Source: Planctomycetota bacterium
GTDB taxonomy: Bacteria > Planctomycetota > Planctomycetia > Planctomycetales > Planctomycetaceae
Length of the DNA stretch: 64,000 nucleotides
Direction of reading: 5' to 3'
Assembly: GCA_018242525.1 (NCBI GenBank)
Contig: JAFEBS010000009.1
Location: 214,747 to 278,746, forward strand
The notes beneath the pieces were generated by a model. It made no database searches. It had not been told where the DNA came from and saw only the letters and a list, made by a program, of their open reading frames with translations. The translations under genes and the position numbers were made by a program. This document shows positions 8,979-17,854 of the stretch, one piece after another (positions within the stretch are counted from its first letter, which is position 1; the number at the start of each line of letters is the position of its first letter).

Positions 8979-10447
8979 TGGCCAGATCGAACTCCAACCG
9001 CATCGTATTTGTGGTCATCGTGGCGTGGATTGCAGTCTGCATCGCCATGGGAGTGCTTAGCCGAACTGGTTCCAACCTCGATCAAGTTTCAATGCAGCAG
9101 ACTGCCCACGCGGCGTTCACAACTGCGGATGAGTCACCCACCGCCAACCTACGCACGTTGTCCTGTTCCACGTCCAATTGCCACGGCGATCTGGTCCCCG
9201 ATCCGCGAGACAACTCAATCCGCCGCGACGAATATTTCGTATGGCTGACCGATCCTCATTTTCGGGCCACCAGGACGTTGTCTGACGAACGGTCACGGCT
9301 CATCTTCCAAAACCTGGGAGTCGCCGATGAGCACCTGAATCCTCTACCGGGTCAAACCGAGAAATTTCAAAAGCAGTGGGACAACTGCCTGGCCTGCCAC
9401 GAAACAAACCGTCATCTGACCGGCTCCGCAACCAGTCACCAGACTGAAACTCAAACGGAAGGGGTGAGTTGTGAATCGTGCCACGGCGACGCCAGGAACT
9501 GGCTGCCATTGCATTCCAGGCCAGAATGGAAAGCCGCCAGCGCTGATCAACAGCGGGATTTGATCAACGGCCATGACCTGACAGTCCGAGTCAAACAATG
9601 CAGCGCTTGCCATGTCGGCAGCCGCGATGGCGGTGATGTCAACCACGACCTGATCGCCGCCGGGCATCCTGCACTGCGGTTCGAGTATGTCTGGTATCGC
9701 TCACGCCTGCCCCGCCATTGGAAACCGACGCGTGAATCGGCGACGCCTTCAACCGGAGCGACGCACGCCGTGCAGACATGGCTGGTCGGTCAATTGGTCT
9801 CGGCCATCTCCGCGTTGGAACAACTCGAACGGCGCACGGCAGAACACGCTTCCAACAGCATTGGAACCGAGCTTGCTGAATTCAATTGTTTTGCCTGCCA
9901 TCACGATTTGCAGGGTCCCTCCTGGCGACAGTCGCCGAAGCCGCACAAGGAGCGGCAGTTGACGACGCCTTGGGGCAACTGGAGCCTGCAACTGCTGACC
10001 ACGCTGGCAGACCAGCATGGGACCATCAACGCCAGAGAATTCTCGTTGACATTTGATCGATTGCGAGCCGGGTTGCAGCAAAGCCCGAATGCGGACAGGA
10101 TCGAATTGAACAGGCTGACGATTGCCGCCCGCGAACGACTGGAGGTTTGGTTGGCCGATATCTGCCGACTGTCCGAGCAGGATGCGGAAGCGATTCTACG
10201 GGACGTGGGCAGACAACATTCGGAGCGATTGCTAACTTCGTGGGATCAAACAGCCAACGTCGTCCTCGGCTTTGCCGCACCCTTTCGCGATTCGGAAACG
10301 ATCCCGGATTTACTTCAGGACGCGATGAATCGAATTCGCTTCCCCAAATCCATCGACAGTCCTCAGTCATTTCGTTCCACCGACGGGGAATCACCACAGA
10401 CGGCCGATGACCTCTTCAGAAAGTTGGCGGACTTGCCAAATCCATGA
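8975..10447 (+). CDS. Pentaheme cytochrome c, c554-like
   Basis: A 490-residue paralogue of the two minus-strand pentaheme proteins. One membrane helix or uncleaved signal lies at residues 9-28. Haem motifs are CSTSNCH (64-70, Cx4CH spacing), CLACH (138-142), CESCH (166-170), CSACH (209-213) and CFACH (305-309). The first, Cx4CH, site is shared with the paralogue at 1370-2941. The block NHDLIAAGHPALRFEY...MPRHW-like is also conserved. It overlaps the decaheme gene by 4 bases. The presence of one paralogue on each arm of the divergent locus suggests duplication and inversion within one functional unit, or two alternative periplasmic exits for electrons. Confidence 0.87.
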   Translation: MMARSNSNRIVFVVIVAWIAVCIAMGVLSRTGSNLDQVSMQQTAHAAFTTADESPTANLRTLSCSTSNCHGDLVPDPRDNSIRRDEYFVWLTDPHFRATRTLSDERSRLIFQNLGVADEHLNPLPGQTEKFQKQWDNCLACHETNRHLTGSATSHQTETQTEGVSCESCHGDARNWLPLHSRPEWKAASADQQRDLINGHDLTVRVKQCSACHVGSRDGGDVNHDLIAAGHPALRFEYVWYRSRLPRHWKPTRESATPSTGATHAVQTWLVGQLVSAISALEQLERRTAEHASNSIGTELAEFNCFACHHDLQGPSWRQSPKPHKERQLTTPWGNWSLQLLTTLADQHGTINAREFSLTFDRLRAGLQQSPNADRIELNRLTIAARERLEVWLADICRLSEQDAEAILRDVGRQHSERLLTSWDQTANVVLGFAAPFRDSETIPDLLQDAMNRIRFPKSIDSPQSFRSTDGESPQTADDLFRKLADLPNP

Positions 10448-10866
10448 TTCAATGCGCGGCCTGACGCGGGAAATCCCGATGGGAATTCCCGATTGGGACA
10501 CCCGTAGTCGGCTCCCTCCCTCGCTCGCGAGTCGGGCCAGTGTGTTTTGAGATTGCGTTATCGCGAATGCAGTGGCAGGATGAGGCGATCCGCACGACCG
10601 TGCGGGCTACTGTGTTTCACACTGGAGTCCAAAAAGTGTCTCGGACGACAGACAGAATCTATTGGATCGGCGGTTATTCCCTGATCGCAGTCAATACCGG
10701 CTCCATCTTGAGCGGTCACCCGATAGATCAGAAGTGGGTCTCAGTCGAGTTTCTCTGTCTGATACTTTTCGGGGTCATTGCGAAGCGATGGGAAACCGAT
10801 CAATCAGCCGACGAGAGGTAACCGGCCGTACGCGACTCATGTCCAAATCATTCGGGCTGACCGCGG
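10448..10866. repeat. Intergenic region with short palindromic repeats
   Basis: No convincing gene is present between two convergent genes. A 93-codon frame at 10540-10821 has no recognisable domain and runs through repeat sequence. The region holds alternating GGGAATTCCC-type blocks near 10469-10500 that could form a terminator. At 10517-10542 there is one copy of the TCCCTCGCTCGCG...GGGC(C/T)AGTG repeat that also occurs at 37.2-37.4 kb. A perfect 7-bp stem with a 2-base loop lies at 10590-10605 (CCGCACG/CGTGCGG). Confidence 0.5.
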
Positions 10867-11781
10867 CTAGTTTGGACGCGCACCTCGCCGCGGCACTTCA
10901 ATGGCCACATCTTCGGTGACCGCGACTCGCATCGTGGCGGGCATGCCATCCTTCAGGATTTGATTCCGGTTTTCGACTTCGGCCCAGACGCGGATTTCCT
11001 GGCTGACTTCGTTGACGATCGGCGCGATGCTGGTGACGCGGCCTTCGAATTGGAGTGGGTGTTGCGAGTCGATCGCGGCGACTTCGACGATCACGGCGGC
11101 ACCACGCTGGATTCGGTTGCTGGCGGCGAGCGGGATAAATCCGCCGACTCGCATCGTGTCGAAGTTGGCGATTTCCGCCACGACATCGCCCGCTCCCAGC
11201 GCTTCACCCGGATGCTTCTGGACCTGCAGGACGACCCCCGAGAACGGGGCCGTGATCCGATAGGATTCCAGCGTGATCTCGGCATCCTTGGTGCGCAGAG
11301 CCGCCATCTGCAACTGGTAATCGGCCTGCTCAATCTGCAAGATTGCCTTTTCGGCGGCCAGCCTCAATTTCTTGACGTCCAACTCGGACACGCCGCCGGG
11401 AATCGACCGATTCAGTTCCATCGCCTTGGAAAACTCCAGTGTCGCCAGTTCACTGACCTTTCGCTGCAGTCGCAATTCGACGTTGTTGGACATTTCTTTC
11501 TGCGAAATCGCCAGGGCCTGTCGGGCCTGATCGTCGCGCAACGTCGCCACAACCTGCCCGGCTTCGACCAGGTCCCCTTCCTCGACGGCGACTTCACGCA
11601 GGATGCCCAGTCGCGAACCCGCCAACGCTGCGCGGCGGACTAGCGAGACCCGGCAGTTCGATACGACCAGCGCCCGGTCGGTCGACGAGAGATCGACTTT
11701 GGCTCTGCCGCTTTGTTGCGCAATCACGCTGTCGCTGACAGACATCCACAGCAGGCAGGCAATGATCCAGGAGGACTTCAT
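10867..11781 (-). CDS. HlyD/RND-type periplasmic adaptor (membrane fusion protein)
   Basis: A 304-residue protein with a signal peptide at residues 1-21 (ending SVIAQQ). The layout is that of efflux membrane-fusion proteins: a first half-lipoyl motif (LGILREVAVEEGDLVEAGQVVATL), an alpha-helical hairpin, the second half-lipoyl segment (YRITAPFSGVVLQVQKHPGEAL) and a beta-barrel domain. In known systems such adaptors bridge an inner-membrane transporter to an outer-membrane channel. No RND or ABC pump gene lies next to it. The nearest related genes are the divergently transcribed GAF-HlyD protein and the M50-HlyD protein, so it may work with them. The exported substrate is unknown. Confidence 0.82.
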   Translation of the reverse strand: MKSSWIIACLLWMSVSDSVIAQQSGRAKVDLSSTDRALVVSNCRVSLVRRAALAGSRLGILREVAVEEGDLVEAGQVVATLRDDQARQALAISQKEMSNNVELRLQRKVSELATLEFSKAMELNRSIPGGVSELDVKKLRLAAEKAILQIEQADYQLQMAALRTKDAEITLESYRITAPFSGVVLQVQKHPGEALGAGDVVAEIANFDTMRVGGFIPLAASNRIQRGAAVIVEVAAIDSQHPLQFEGRVTSIAPIVNEVSQEIRVWAEVENRNQILKDGMPATMRVAVTEDVAIEVPRRGARPN

Positions 11782-11954
11782 TGAGATTCCTCGGCACGGG
11801 TGTGTTCCGAGCGAGGGACGTCAGTTCCCCCTCAGAAATCGTGAGAATTCAAACCGGAAAGCTATGTCAGGCCGTCCATTTGGGCAAGCTCATTTCCGGT
11901 CTTGACCGAACTCCCGGATTCGATGAATCTTCTGGCGGCTGAGTACATTCCAAT

Positions 11955-12038
11955 CAGGTGAGCCGGGTGCCATCAGGCCCCGGACGAGGCATCTTGCGTA
12001 AAAAGACGTCCGGGGCCTGACGGCACCCGGCTCACCTG
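11955..12038. repeat. Long near-perfect inverted repeat (32-bp arms)
   Basis: Arms at 11955-11986 and 12007-12038 are complementary over 32 bases with one mismatch and enclose a 20-base loop. Each arm reads CAGGTGAGCCGGGTGCC from the outside and ends in GGCCCCGGACG. It lies between two divergent genes, 40 bases before the GAF-HlyD start codon, so it is not a terminator of either. It looks like a mobile REP/MITE-type palindrome that could fold as a strong cruciform or an RNA hairpin in the leader. Confidence 0.7.
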
Positions 12039-12077
12039 GAACTGTTCGCGTCCTTTAGGGGCAGTCGGGAGATCATC

Positions 12078-13664
12078 GTGGATCGCGGCGGGGTGGATTT
12101 GCGGCGACGCGGGTCGGAGCCGGACGGCGAGTCCGTGGCGCTGTTGCCGAACAACCGGATCTCACCCGAATTACTTCAGGATCCGGTCCCCAATCTTGAG
12201 CGAGCCACCACGCCTGCCATCGACCGTTTTGCGGTCCAGATTCACAAGTCGTTGAAGCCACGCGACGTGACGACGATTGCCGCACAGGAACTTCGGCCGA
12301 TCCTGGGCTGCGAACGAATCTGTTTTCTGGAACGACGCGGTCGACGGTTTCGCCTGGTGGCCGCCAGCGGTCATGCGGGACTGCCACCACGATCCCGGCA
12401 GGCCGCACTGATGGAACAGTTGGTCGCCATGGTCCTGCGCGGCAGCGGCCGATTCCTCGCTCCCGATGAACGGACACCATTGCCTGACGACGTCAGTCGT
12501 CAGTTGGCCAGTTACTGGGACGTGGCGAATGGTCACCTGATACTCGTGGAACCGATCTACGGCACCCTGCCAACAGAAGACGCCGCGACGGACAGACACG
12601 CAATTGTGGGTGCGCTGGTCCTGGAACAGTTCACTCGATCCAGCCTGCCCGCCGAAACGATGACGCGTCTCGATTCCGCCACCCAACATCTGACGCTGGC
12701 ACTGGCCAATGCGCGTCGGTATGCGCGGCTGACGTCGATTCCAGGTCTTTACCACATGGGACTGATCGTCGATGTCATCCGTCGTTCAACCACGGTGACA
12801 GCTCTGCTCTGCCTGATGATGGTCGCCGAACTGATCGCTTGTACGTGCATCGTGCAGCGTCCATTTGAAGTGGAATGTCATGGCCGTTTGATGCCTGTCG
12901 TGCGGCGTGATGTATTTGCCGGGTTGGACGGGGAAGTCGTCGAGATCCTTGTGAACGAATCTGACCAGGTGGAAGAAGGCCAGGTCATTGCCCGACTGCA
13001 GTCACGGGACCTGGAAAAGGGAACGATCGAGCAAACCGGATTGCTGAAGGGCAAACTGAAGGCCCGGGATGCCGCGCGGGCCGAATTGCTGGGGCGCTCG
13101 AATTCGCAAGTTCGCAGTCAGACCGCACGCGATCAGGCTCAGTTGGAAATCATCAATGCCGAGATTGAAACCATCCACCGGCAACTCGCCTTGCTGGAAC
13201 TGCAGAGCGAGCAATTGGTCATCCGCGCCCCCATTTCGGGAACGGTCACCACAGAACGACCTCGGGAAAAGCTGCTGGGGCGACCGGTCCGCTGTGGCGA
13301 AGCGTTGCTGGAAATCATGAACGAAGCGGATGGCTGGCAACTGGAACTGGCCGTCGCCGAACACCGGATCGGTCACCTGCTGACGTATCAGCAGCAGCAC
13401 CCCGATGCGAACGTCACCTTTCGATTACTCGCCAATGCCCAGCATTCGCTGAACTGTACGGTCACTCGACTTGGTGATCGCACGCTGCCATCGACTGAAC
13501 TGGGATCTTACAGCCGGGTCTTCTGCGATGTTTCGCAAGTCGACCTCCCGTCACGCCAGGTCGGATCGGAAGTCAGCGCTCGCATTCAATGCGGCCGACA
13601 AAGTCTGGCGTACATCTGGTTCCACGAATTCTGGGAACTGCTGCAGCGTAACTGGTGGGTGTAA
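12078..13664 (+). CDS. GAF domain-HlyD fusion, membrane-anchored adaptor
   Basis: A 528-residue protein starting at GTG with GGGAG about 7 bases upstream. Residues about 50-220 read as a GAF-type sensor (ILGCERICFLERRGRRFRLVAASGH...GALVLEQF). A membrane helix follows at about 237-257 (TVTALLCLMMVAELIACTCIV). Then comes a HlyD-type periplasmic part: lipoyl half-motif (GLDGEVVEILVNESDQVEEGQVIARL), coiled coil, second half (LVIRAPISGTVTTERP) and beta-barrel. A cytoplasmic GAF joined to a periplasmic adaptor is unusual: it would let a cytoplasmic ligand influence an export apparatus. It is transcribed toward the NADH dehydrogenase gene, which is on the other strand. Confidence 0.8.
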   Translation: MDRGGVDLRRRGSEPDGESVALLPNNRISPELLQDPVPNLERATTPAIDRFAVQIHKSLKPRDVTTIAAQELRPILGCERICFLERRGRRFRLVAASGHAGLPPRSRQAALMEQLVAMVLRGSGRFLAPDERTPLPDDVSRQLASYWDVANGHLILVEPIYGTLPTEDAATDRHAIVGALVLEQFTRSSLPAETMTRLDSATQHLTLALANARRYARLTSIPGLYHMGLIVDVIRRSTTVTALLCLMMVAELIACTCIVQRPFEVECHGRLMPVVRRDVFAGLDGEVVEILVNESDQVEEGQVIARLQSRDLEKGTIEQTGLLKGKLKARDAARAELLGRSNSQVRSQTARDQAQLEIINAEIETIHRQLALLELQSEQLVIRAPISGTVTTERPREKLLGRPVRCGEALLEIMNEADGWQLELAVAEHRIGHLLTYQQQHPDANVTFRLLANAQHSLNCTVTRLGDRTLPSTELGSYSRVFCDVSQVDLPSRQVGSEVSARIQCGRQSLAYIWFHEFWELLQRNWWV

Positions 13665-13723
13665 GGGGAAAGTCGTGGATGGGGGCCCCGAGGAACAGGA
13701 CCTCTCATCAATCCCATTCGCAA

Positions 13724-15379
13724 TTAATTTCCGTCCCCGGACCCATCAACTCCCCGCTGATAGCCGCGAGACGTCAGGATCGTGTCGATCGCGGGACGGA
13801 CGCCGGGAAGATGCGCGACCAGTTGCTGGAACGCGGCCCGCGAAATGGCGATGGCGGCGACATCGGTACGGGAGGTGGCGGTCGCTGAGCGTGAATCGTC
13901 GGAGACCAGCGCCATTTCGCCGAAGACTTCGCCCGCCTTCAACGAACCGATCTGGCTGTCCCCCCGGGTGATGTCGACCTCCCCTTTGATGATCACGAAC
14001 AGGTTGTCGCCAAAATCTCCTTCGCGGAAGATGATCTCACCCTTGTGAAAATGCAGGCGCCGCACCGATTCCGGTTCATAGATTCGCAACTGGGCGATGT
14101 CGCGCGGCAGGAACAGATCGCAAAACCAGTCCAACGCCACACGAAACTTGCGGTCCCAGCCGGGAATCTTTCCCAAATAGATTGCCTTCCAGGCCAGCCA
14201 GGCCGGAATCCCCCGCAGCTTGATCCCCATCACTTCGGCAACGGCCGAGTGCCGGCCGAGTGAGGCCAGCTTCCCCAACCCCGTAAACTGAAAACTGGTC
14301 TTCGGTTTGCCATTGAACTGGACCAGCAGGTTCTTCGCACAGACCGCCGCCTGCCGGACGGCATGTTGCGCCGTGGGAGGTGACGTGATTCCATCGCGCT
14401 GCGGAACCGCCGCACAGTCACCGACGGCCCACAGGGATTCACATCCGGGGACATTCAGGAATTCATCCACGACGATCCGGCCTCGGTCCAGAGGGCAGGA
14501 AAGATTTAACACTAGTGGGTCCGGAGCGGACGGAACGGTCGTGACCGCCATCCGGGTCGGCAACAACTCGCTGTCGGACGATCCCTTGGGAGTAACAACG
14601 ACAGCGTCCGCAGAGACGGCATTCAGTCGCACGTTGACCCGGATTTCGATTCCCCGGCGTTCCAGGATGCGATGGGCATACTGGGCCAGAGTCGGATCGA
14701 CTTCCGGCAGGATTCGATCGGCGCTTTGCAGCAGAATACACCGCAGTTCGTCCGGCCTCAGGTTGTGATAGGCTTTCATTGCGTGCTGCAGGAAGTCGTG
14801 CAGTTCAGCAATGCATTCCACACCGGAAAACCCACCTCCCGCGACAACAAACGTCAACAGTTTTTGTCGTTCCGCAGGATCGATCTGGATGTCTGCCTCT
14901 TCCAGGGCCCGCAGCGCCACGTAACGCAGGCGCATGGCGTCACCCAGGTACTTGAACGGCAGAGCATGCTCCTGCATCCCCTGCACCTTGGAGAAATCCA
15001 GGCGACTTCCCAGGCAGACAACCAGTTGATCAAACGCGAGGATTTCGGGCTTGGGCTGAAATCCCTGAGCCAGACTGACCGTTTTTGCCGTCAAATCAAT
15101 GGCCTGGATCTCACGGATATAGACCCGAGTTGATCGCAGCAGTCGGCGTATGGGAGTCACTCCGTGCTGCAGCTTGATCGTGCCACCGATCATTTCCGGC
15201 AGCAGCGGTTGGAAGACCATGTAGTTTTCGTTGCTGATCAGCACCACTTCAATCTGACGACGCAGAGCAGCCGACATTTGCCGCTCCAATTCCATTGCCG
15301 TGTGGACTCCGGCAAACCCACCGCCCAGGATCACAATACGGTGTTTGGCGGGAACTGACGGAGTGACTTGATTTGACAT
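13724..15379 (-). CDS. ndh: Type II NADH dehydrogenase with C-terminal cNMP-binding domain
   Basis: A 551-residue NDH-2-like flavoprotein that transfers electrons from NADH to quinone at the inner face of the membrane without pumping protons. The N-terminal FAD site is clear (RIVILGGGFAGVHTAMELE), the NAD site is at LTFVVAGGGFSGVECIAEL, and the second FAD contact is LWAVGDCAAVP. An amphipathic stretch (AWLAWKAIYLGKIPGW) fits membrane attachment. From about residue 438 there is an extra cyclic-nucleotide-binding domain (LHFHKGEIIFREGDFGDNLFVIIKGEVDI, GEVFGEMALVSDDSRSATA). The ATG at 15379 has GGAAGGG about 10 bases upstream and is preferred over an upstream in-frame start at 15430. The fusion suggests second-messenger control of NADH oxidation. 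Confidence 0.9.
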   Translation of the reverse strand: MSNQVTPSVPAKHRIVILGGGFAGVHTAMELERQMSAALRRQIEVVLISNENYMVFQPLLPEMIGGTIKLQHGVTPIRRLLRSTRVYIREIQAIDLTAKTVSLAQGFQPKPEILAFDQLVVCLGSRLDFSKVQGMQEHALPFKYLGDAMRLRYVALRALEEADIQIDPAERQKLLTFVVAGGGFSGVECIAELHDFLQHAMKAYHNLRPDELRCILLQSADRILPEVDPTLAQYAHRILERRGIEIRVNVRLNAVSADAVVVTPKGSSDSELLPTRMAVTTVPSAPDPLVLNLSCPLDRGRIVVDEFLNVPGCESLWAVGDCAAVPQRDGITSPPTAQHAVRQAAVCAKNLLVQFNGKPKTSFQFTGLGKLASLGRHSAVAEVMGIKLRGIPAWLAWKAIYLGKIPGWDRKFRVALDWFCDLFLPRDIAQLRIYEPESVRRLHFHKGEIIFREGDFGDNLFVIIKGEVDITRGDSQIGSLKAGEVFGEMALVSDDSRSATATSRTDVAAIAISRAAFQQLVAHLPGVRPAIDTILTSRGYQRGVDGSGDGN

Positions 15380-15588
15380 GGTGTAAATGGCCCTTCCGGG
15401 TGAACGTGAATCCCCCGGTTCTGCGGGCATCAGCCCTCGTATGTGATTCTACAAGTAGAACTTTGAACGACGATGACTCGCCGGACCACGCGAATTCCTA
15501 TTTACCCGATTTTGCCGTGACGTTATACCACCCTCCCCGCTCCGGGGGACTGTTCAAGCTTAGAATTCCTGTCCGTGAGTTCCCGCCG

Positions 15589-17802
15589 ATGCTGCTCCCC
15601 TCGTCGCATCGCCCGATTCCGCTGGTGCGGAGATCGGATTTGCAGGTGTGCGCCGTGCCACTGCCGGAGCATAGCCCCCTGCGGCAAACGGACCTCGTAG
15701 TGATCAAGGATCCCCTGGCACTCGTCTATCACCAGCTTCCCCTGCTGCAATATCGTGTGCTGGAAACATTGGATGGTCGGCGCTCGTTGACCGAGATCCT
15801 CTCTCTGGTCCAATCGGCCGGCCTCGCGTCCTCGATCACGGCCGCTGAAGTCTTCCGACTGATTGTCGATCTGGCCGGCAAACGGCTGATCTGGAGTCAA
15901 CGCCCGGGAACAGCGGAATCGTTGTTGAGACAGGCGGATCAGGATGGATGGCGCCGGTTCTGGGCTGCGGTTCGCAATCCACTGTTTATTCGTCTTCCCG
16001 GCCTGAATCCCGGACAGACGCTCTCCATCGCCGCGAATTACGTCGGCTGGGTTTATTCCACCTCCGTGGTCATGGCCGTGGTTGCCGGGATCCTCGGAAG
16101 TTGGTTCTTTTTACTGCTCCATCTGGAAACATTCCTGAGGGAATTGCCAAACATCTCTGCACTGCTGACTGGGAATGGACTCTGGACATTGTGGATCGTC
16201 GTCGGTCTGCTGAAGGTGGTCCACGAACTGTCACACGGACTGGCATGCGAACGATTCGGAGCGCACTGTCAATCGATCGGGCTGGCGTTTCTATTCTTCA
16301 GTCCGTGCATGTATTGCGATGTCACCGATGCCTGGATGCTTGAAAGGAAATCGCAGCGGATCGCAGTTTCGCTGGCGGGCGTGTACGTGGAATTGTTCAT
16401 TTCGGCGATCGGCTTCTGGTGCTGGCGGCTGTCGGGACCGGGGGTGTTTCACCAGATCAGCCTGCAGGTGTTCCTGGCTGGTTCGATTGCCACGCTGCTC
16501 TTCAATGCCAACCCCCTGCTCCGCTTTGACGGCTACTATGTGCTGGCAGATCTGGTGGAAATCCCCAATCTGTATCAACGCAGTCGACAGGCGATTCAAC
16601 GTGTCGCGGCCCGGACCCTGATGGGGTTTCGCACGCCGGACGATTCCACCGGGTCGCGGGAGTCGCCGTCGATCCTGTTGACCTACGGCATCGCATCAAC
16701 CGCCTACCAAATCCCATTGATGATCGGAATCGGCGTCTTCCTGTATCAAATGCTGGAACCGCTGGGACTGTCGATCCTGGTCTGGATCTGTCTGGCCGCG
16801 TTGGCCACGCGGATCGCTCAACGGACGGTGACGTGGAGTGTTCGCATGTTCCGGAAGCAGAAATCTCCCGTCCCCGTGTTGATTCGATCGACATTCAGCG
16901 CGATCCTGCTGTCGGCAATACTGGTCGGCCTGTGGTTTTGTCCGTTGGGAAATGCCATGACCGCTCCGGTCGTCATTGCTCCGAGGTCAACGCAACCCAT
17001 GTACGTGGAAACACCGGGGACCGTCCGTCAGGTCTGTGTGCGCGCCGGGGATCTGGTCGAACCGGGAACCGTACTGCTCGAACTGGAAGACCTGGAACTG
17101 GATCGCAGGCTGATTTCCCTGGAAGGATTGCGCGCATCGCACGAACTCGATTTCCGACTGGCTCAGTCGATCGGCGATCCCGACTTGATGATACTGGCAA
17201 GAACCGCCATCGAAGCGACCACCAACCAGATCGAACTCGCCCAAGCGGACAAGGATCGATTGCAAGTGCAGTCCCGCATCCGCGGCAAAGTCATCTCCAC
17301 GAAAGAACGACCTTCAGAGACAGCAGACGCGAACGAATCCACTGGCGAACCGCCCGCCGAGTTGCTCAGCGCACAATCGATTGGCCGATACTTGCCGCGC
17401 CGATCGTGCCTGTGTGAAATCGCCCCCGAGACGGCCTGGCAAGCCTCCCTGTGGATCGATCAGCGCAGTCGATCGTACTTGAGCCCCGGACAGCCGATTG
17501 CTGTTCGACTGGACGCCTTCGCAGGCCATGTTGTCCACGGAAAGGTTCTGACGGTCAGCACGGCGAACGAACTGGAGATTCCCTCCACGATCGCCACCAG
17601 ATTTGGCGGTTCATTGGCAACCCGTCCGACAGCCGCCGGCGAGGTCCCGCTGGAGCCCGTCTATTGTGCAACGATCGAACTGCAGGAGGTCGAACTCCCC
17701 GTCCAGGCCGGAATGCGGGGCACCGGACGATTTACCTGCCCCGCCATGACGGTCGGTTCGTGGCTGATGGACGAATTCCATCGTGTATTCGTGGTCAGAT
17801 AA
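15589..17802 (+). CDS. PqqD-like / M50 metalloprotease-like / HlyD membrane protein
   Basis: A 737-residue protein from the ATG at 15589; an in-frame start at 15373 would add 72 residues that look non-coding. The N-terminus resembles a PqqD-type winged helix (LVVIKDPLALVYHQLPLLQYRVLETLDG). A polytopic region carries the site-2-protease zinc motif HELSH and the partner motif NPLLRFDGYY. The C-terminal third is a HlyD-type lipoyl/beta-barrel module (VETPGTVRQVCVRAGDLVEPGTVLLELED). Proteins of this type occur with peptide-export and RiPP-like systems and act in the membrane. Here the partner genes are the SecA-like ATPase 52 bases downstream and the two adaptors upstream. The substrate is unknown, and no small precursor peptide gene was found. 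Confidence 0.8.
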   Translation: MLLPSSHRPIPLVRRSDLQVCAVPLPEHSPLRQTDLVVIKDPLALVYHQLPLLQYRVLETLDGRRSLTEILSLVQSAGLASSITAAEVFRLIVDLAGKRLIWSQRPGTAESLLRQADQDGWRRFWAAVRNPLFIRLPGLNPGQTLSIAANYVGWVYSTSVVMAVVAGILGSWFFLLLHLETFLRELPNISALLTGNGLWTLWIVVGLLKVVHELSHGLACERFGAHCQSIGLAFLFFSPCMYCDVTDAWMLERKSQRIAVSLAGVYVELFISAIGFWCWRLSGPGVFHQISLQVFLAGSIATLLFNANPLLRFDGYYVLADLVEIPNLYQRSRQAIQRVAARTLMGFRTPDDSTGSRESPSILLTYGIASTAYQIPLMIGIGVFLYQMLEPLGLSILVWICLAALATRIAQRTVTWSVRMFRKQKSPVPVLIRSTFSAILLSAILVGLWFCPLGNAMTAPVVIAPRSTQPMYVETPGTVRQVCVRAGDLVEPGTVLLELEDLELDRRLISLEGLRASHELDFRLAQSIGDPDLMILARTAIEATTNQIELAQADKDRLQVQSRIRGKVISTKERPSETADANESTGEPPAELLSAQSIGRYLPRRSCLCEIAPETAWQASLWIDQRSRSYLSPGQPIAVRLDAFAGHVVHGKVLTVSTANELEIPSTIATRFGGSLATRPTAAGEVPLEPVYCATIELQEVELPVQAGMRGTGRFTCPAMTVGSWLMDEFHRVFVVR

Positions 17803-17854
17803 GTTTGTTGATTCGATCGTCAGCGGGTTCCCCATTTGATCTCAATGACAACTC

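Noticed and set aside
10540..10821. A 93-codon frame between the cytochrome and the HlyD genes
   Set aside because: It runs through repeat palindromes, has no domain and no good ribosome-binding site.
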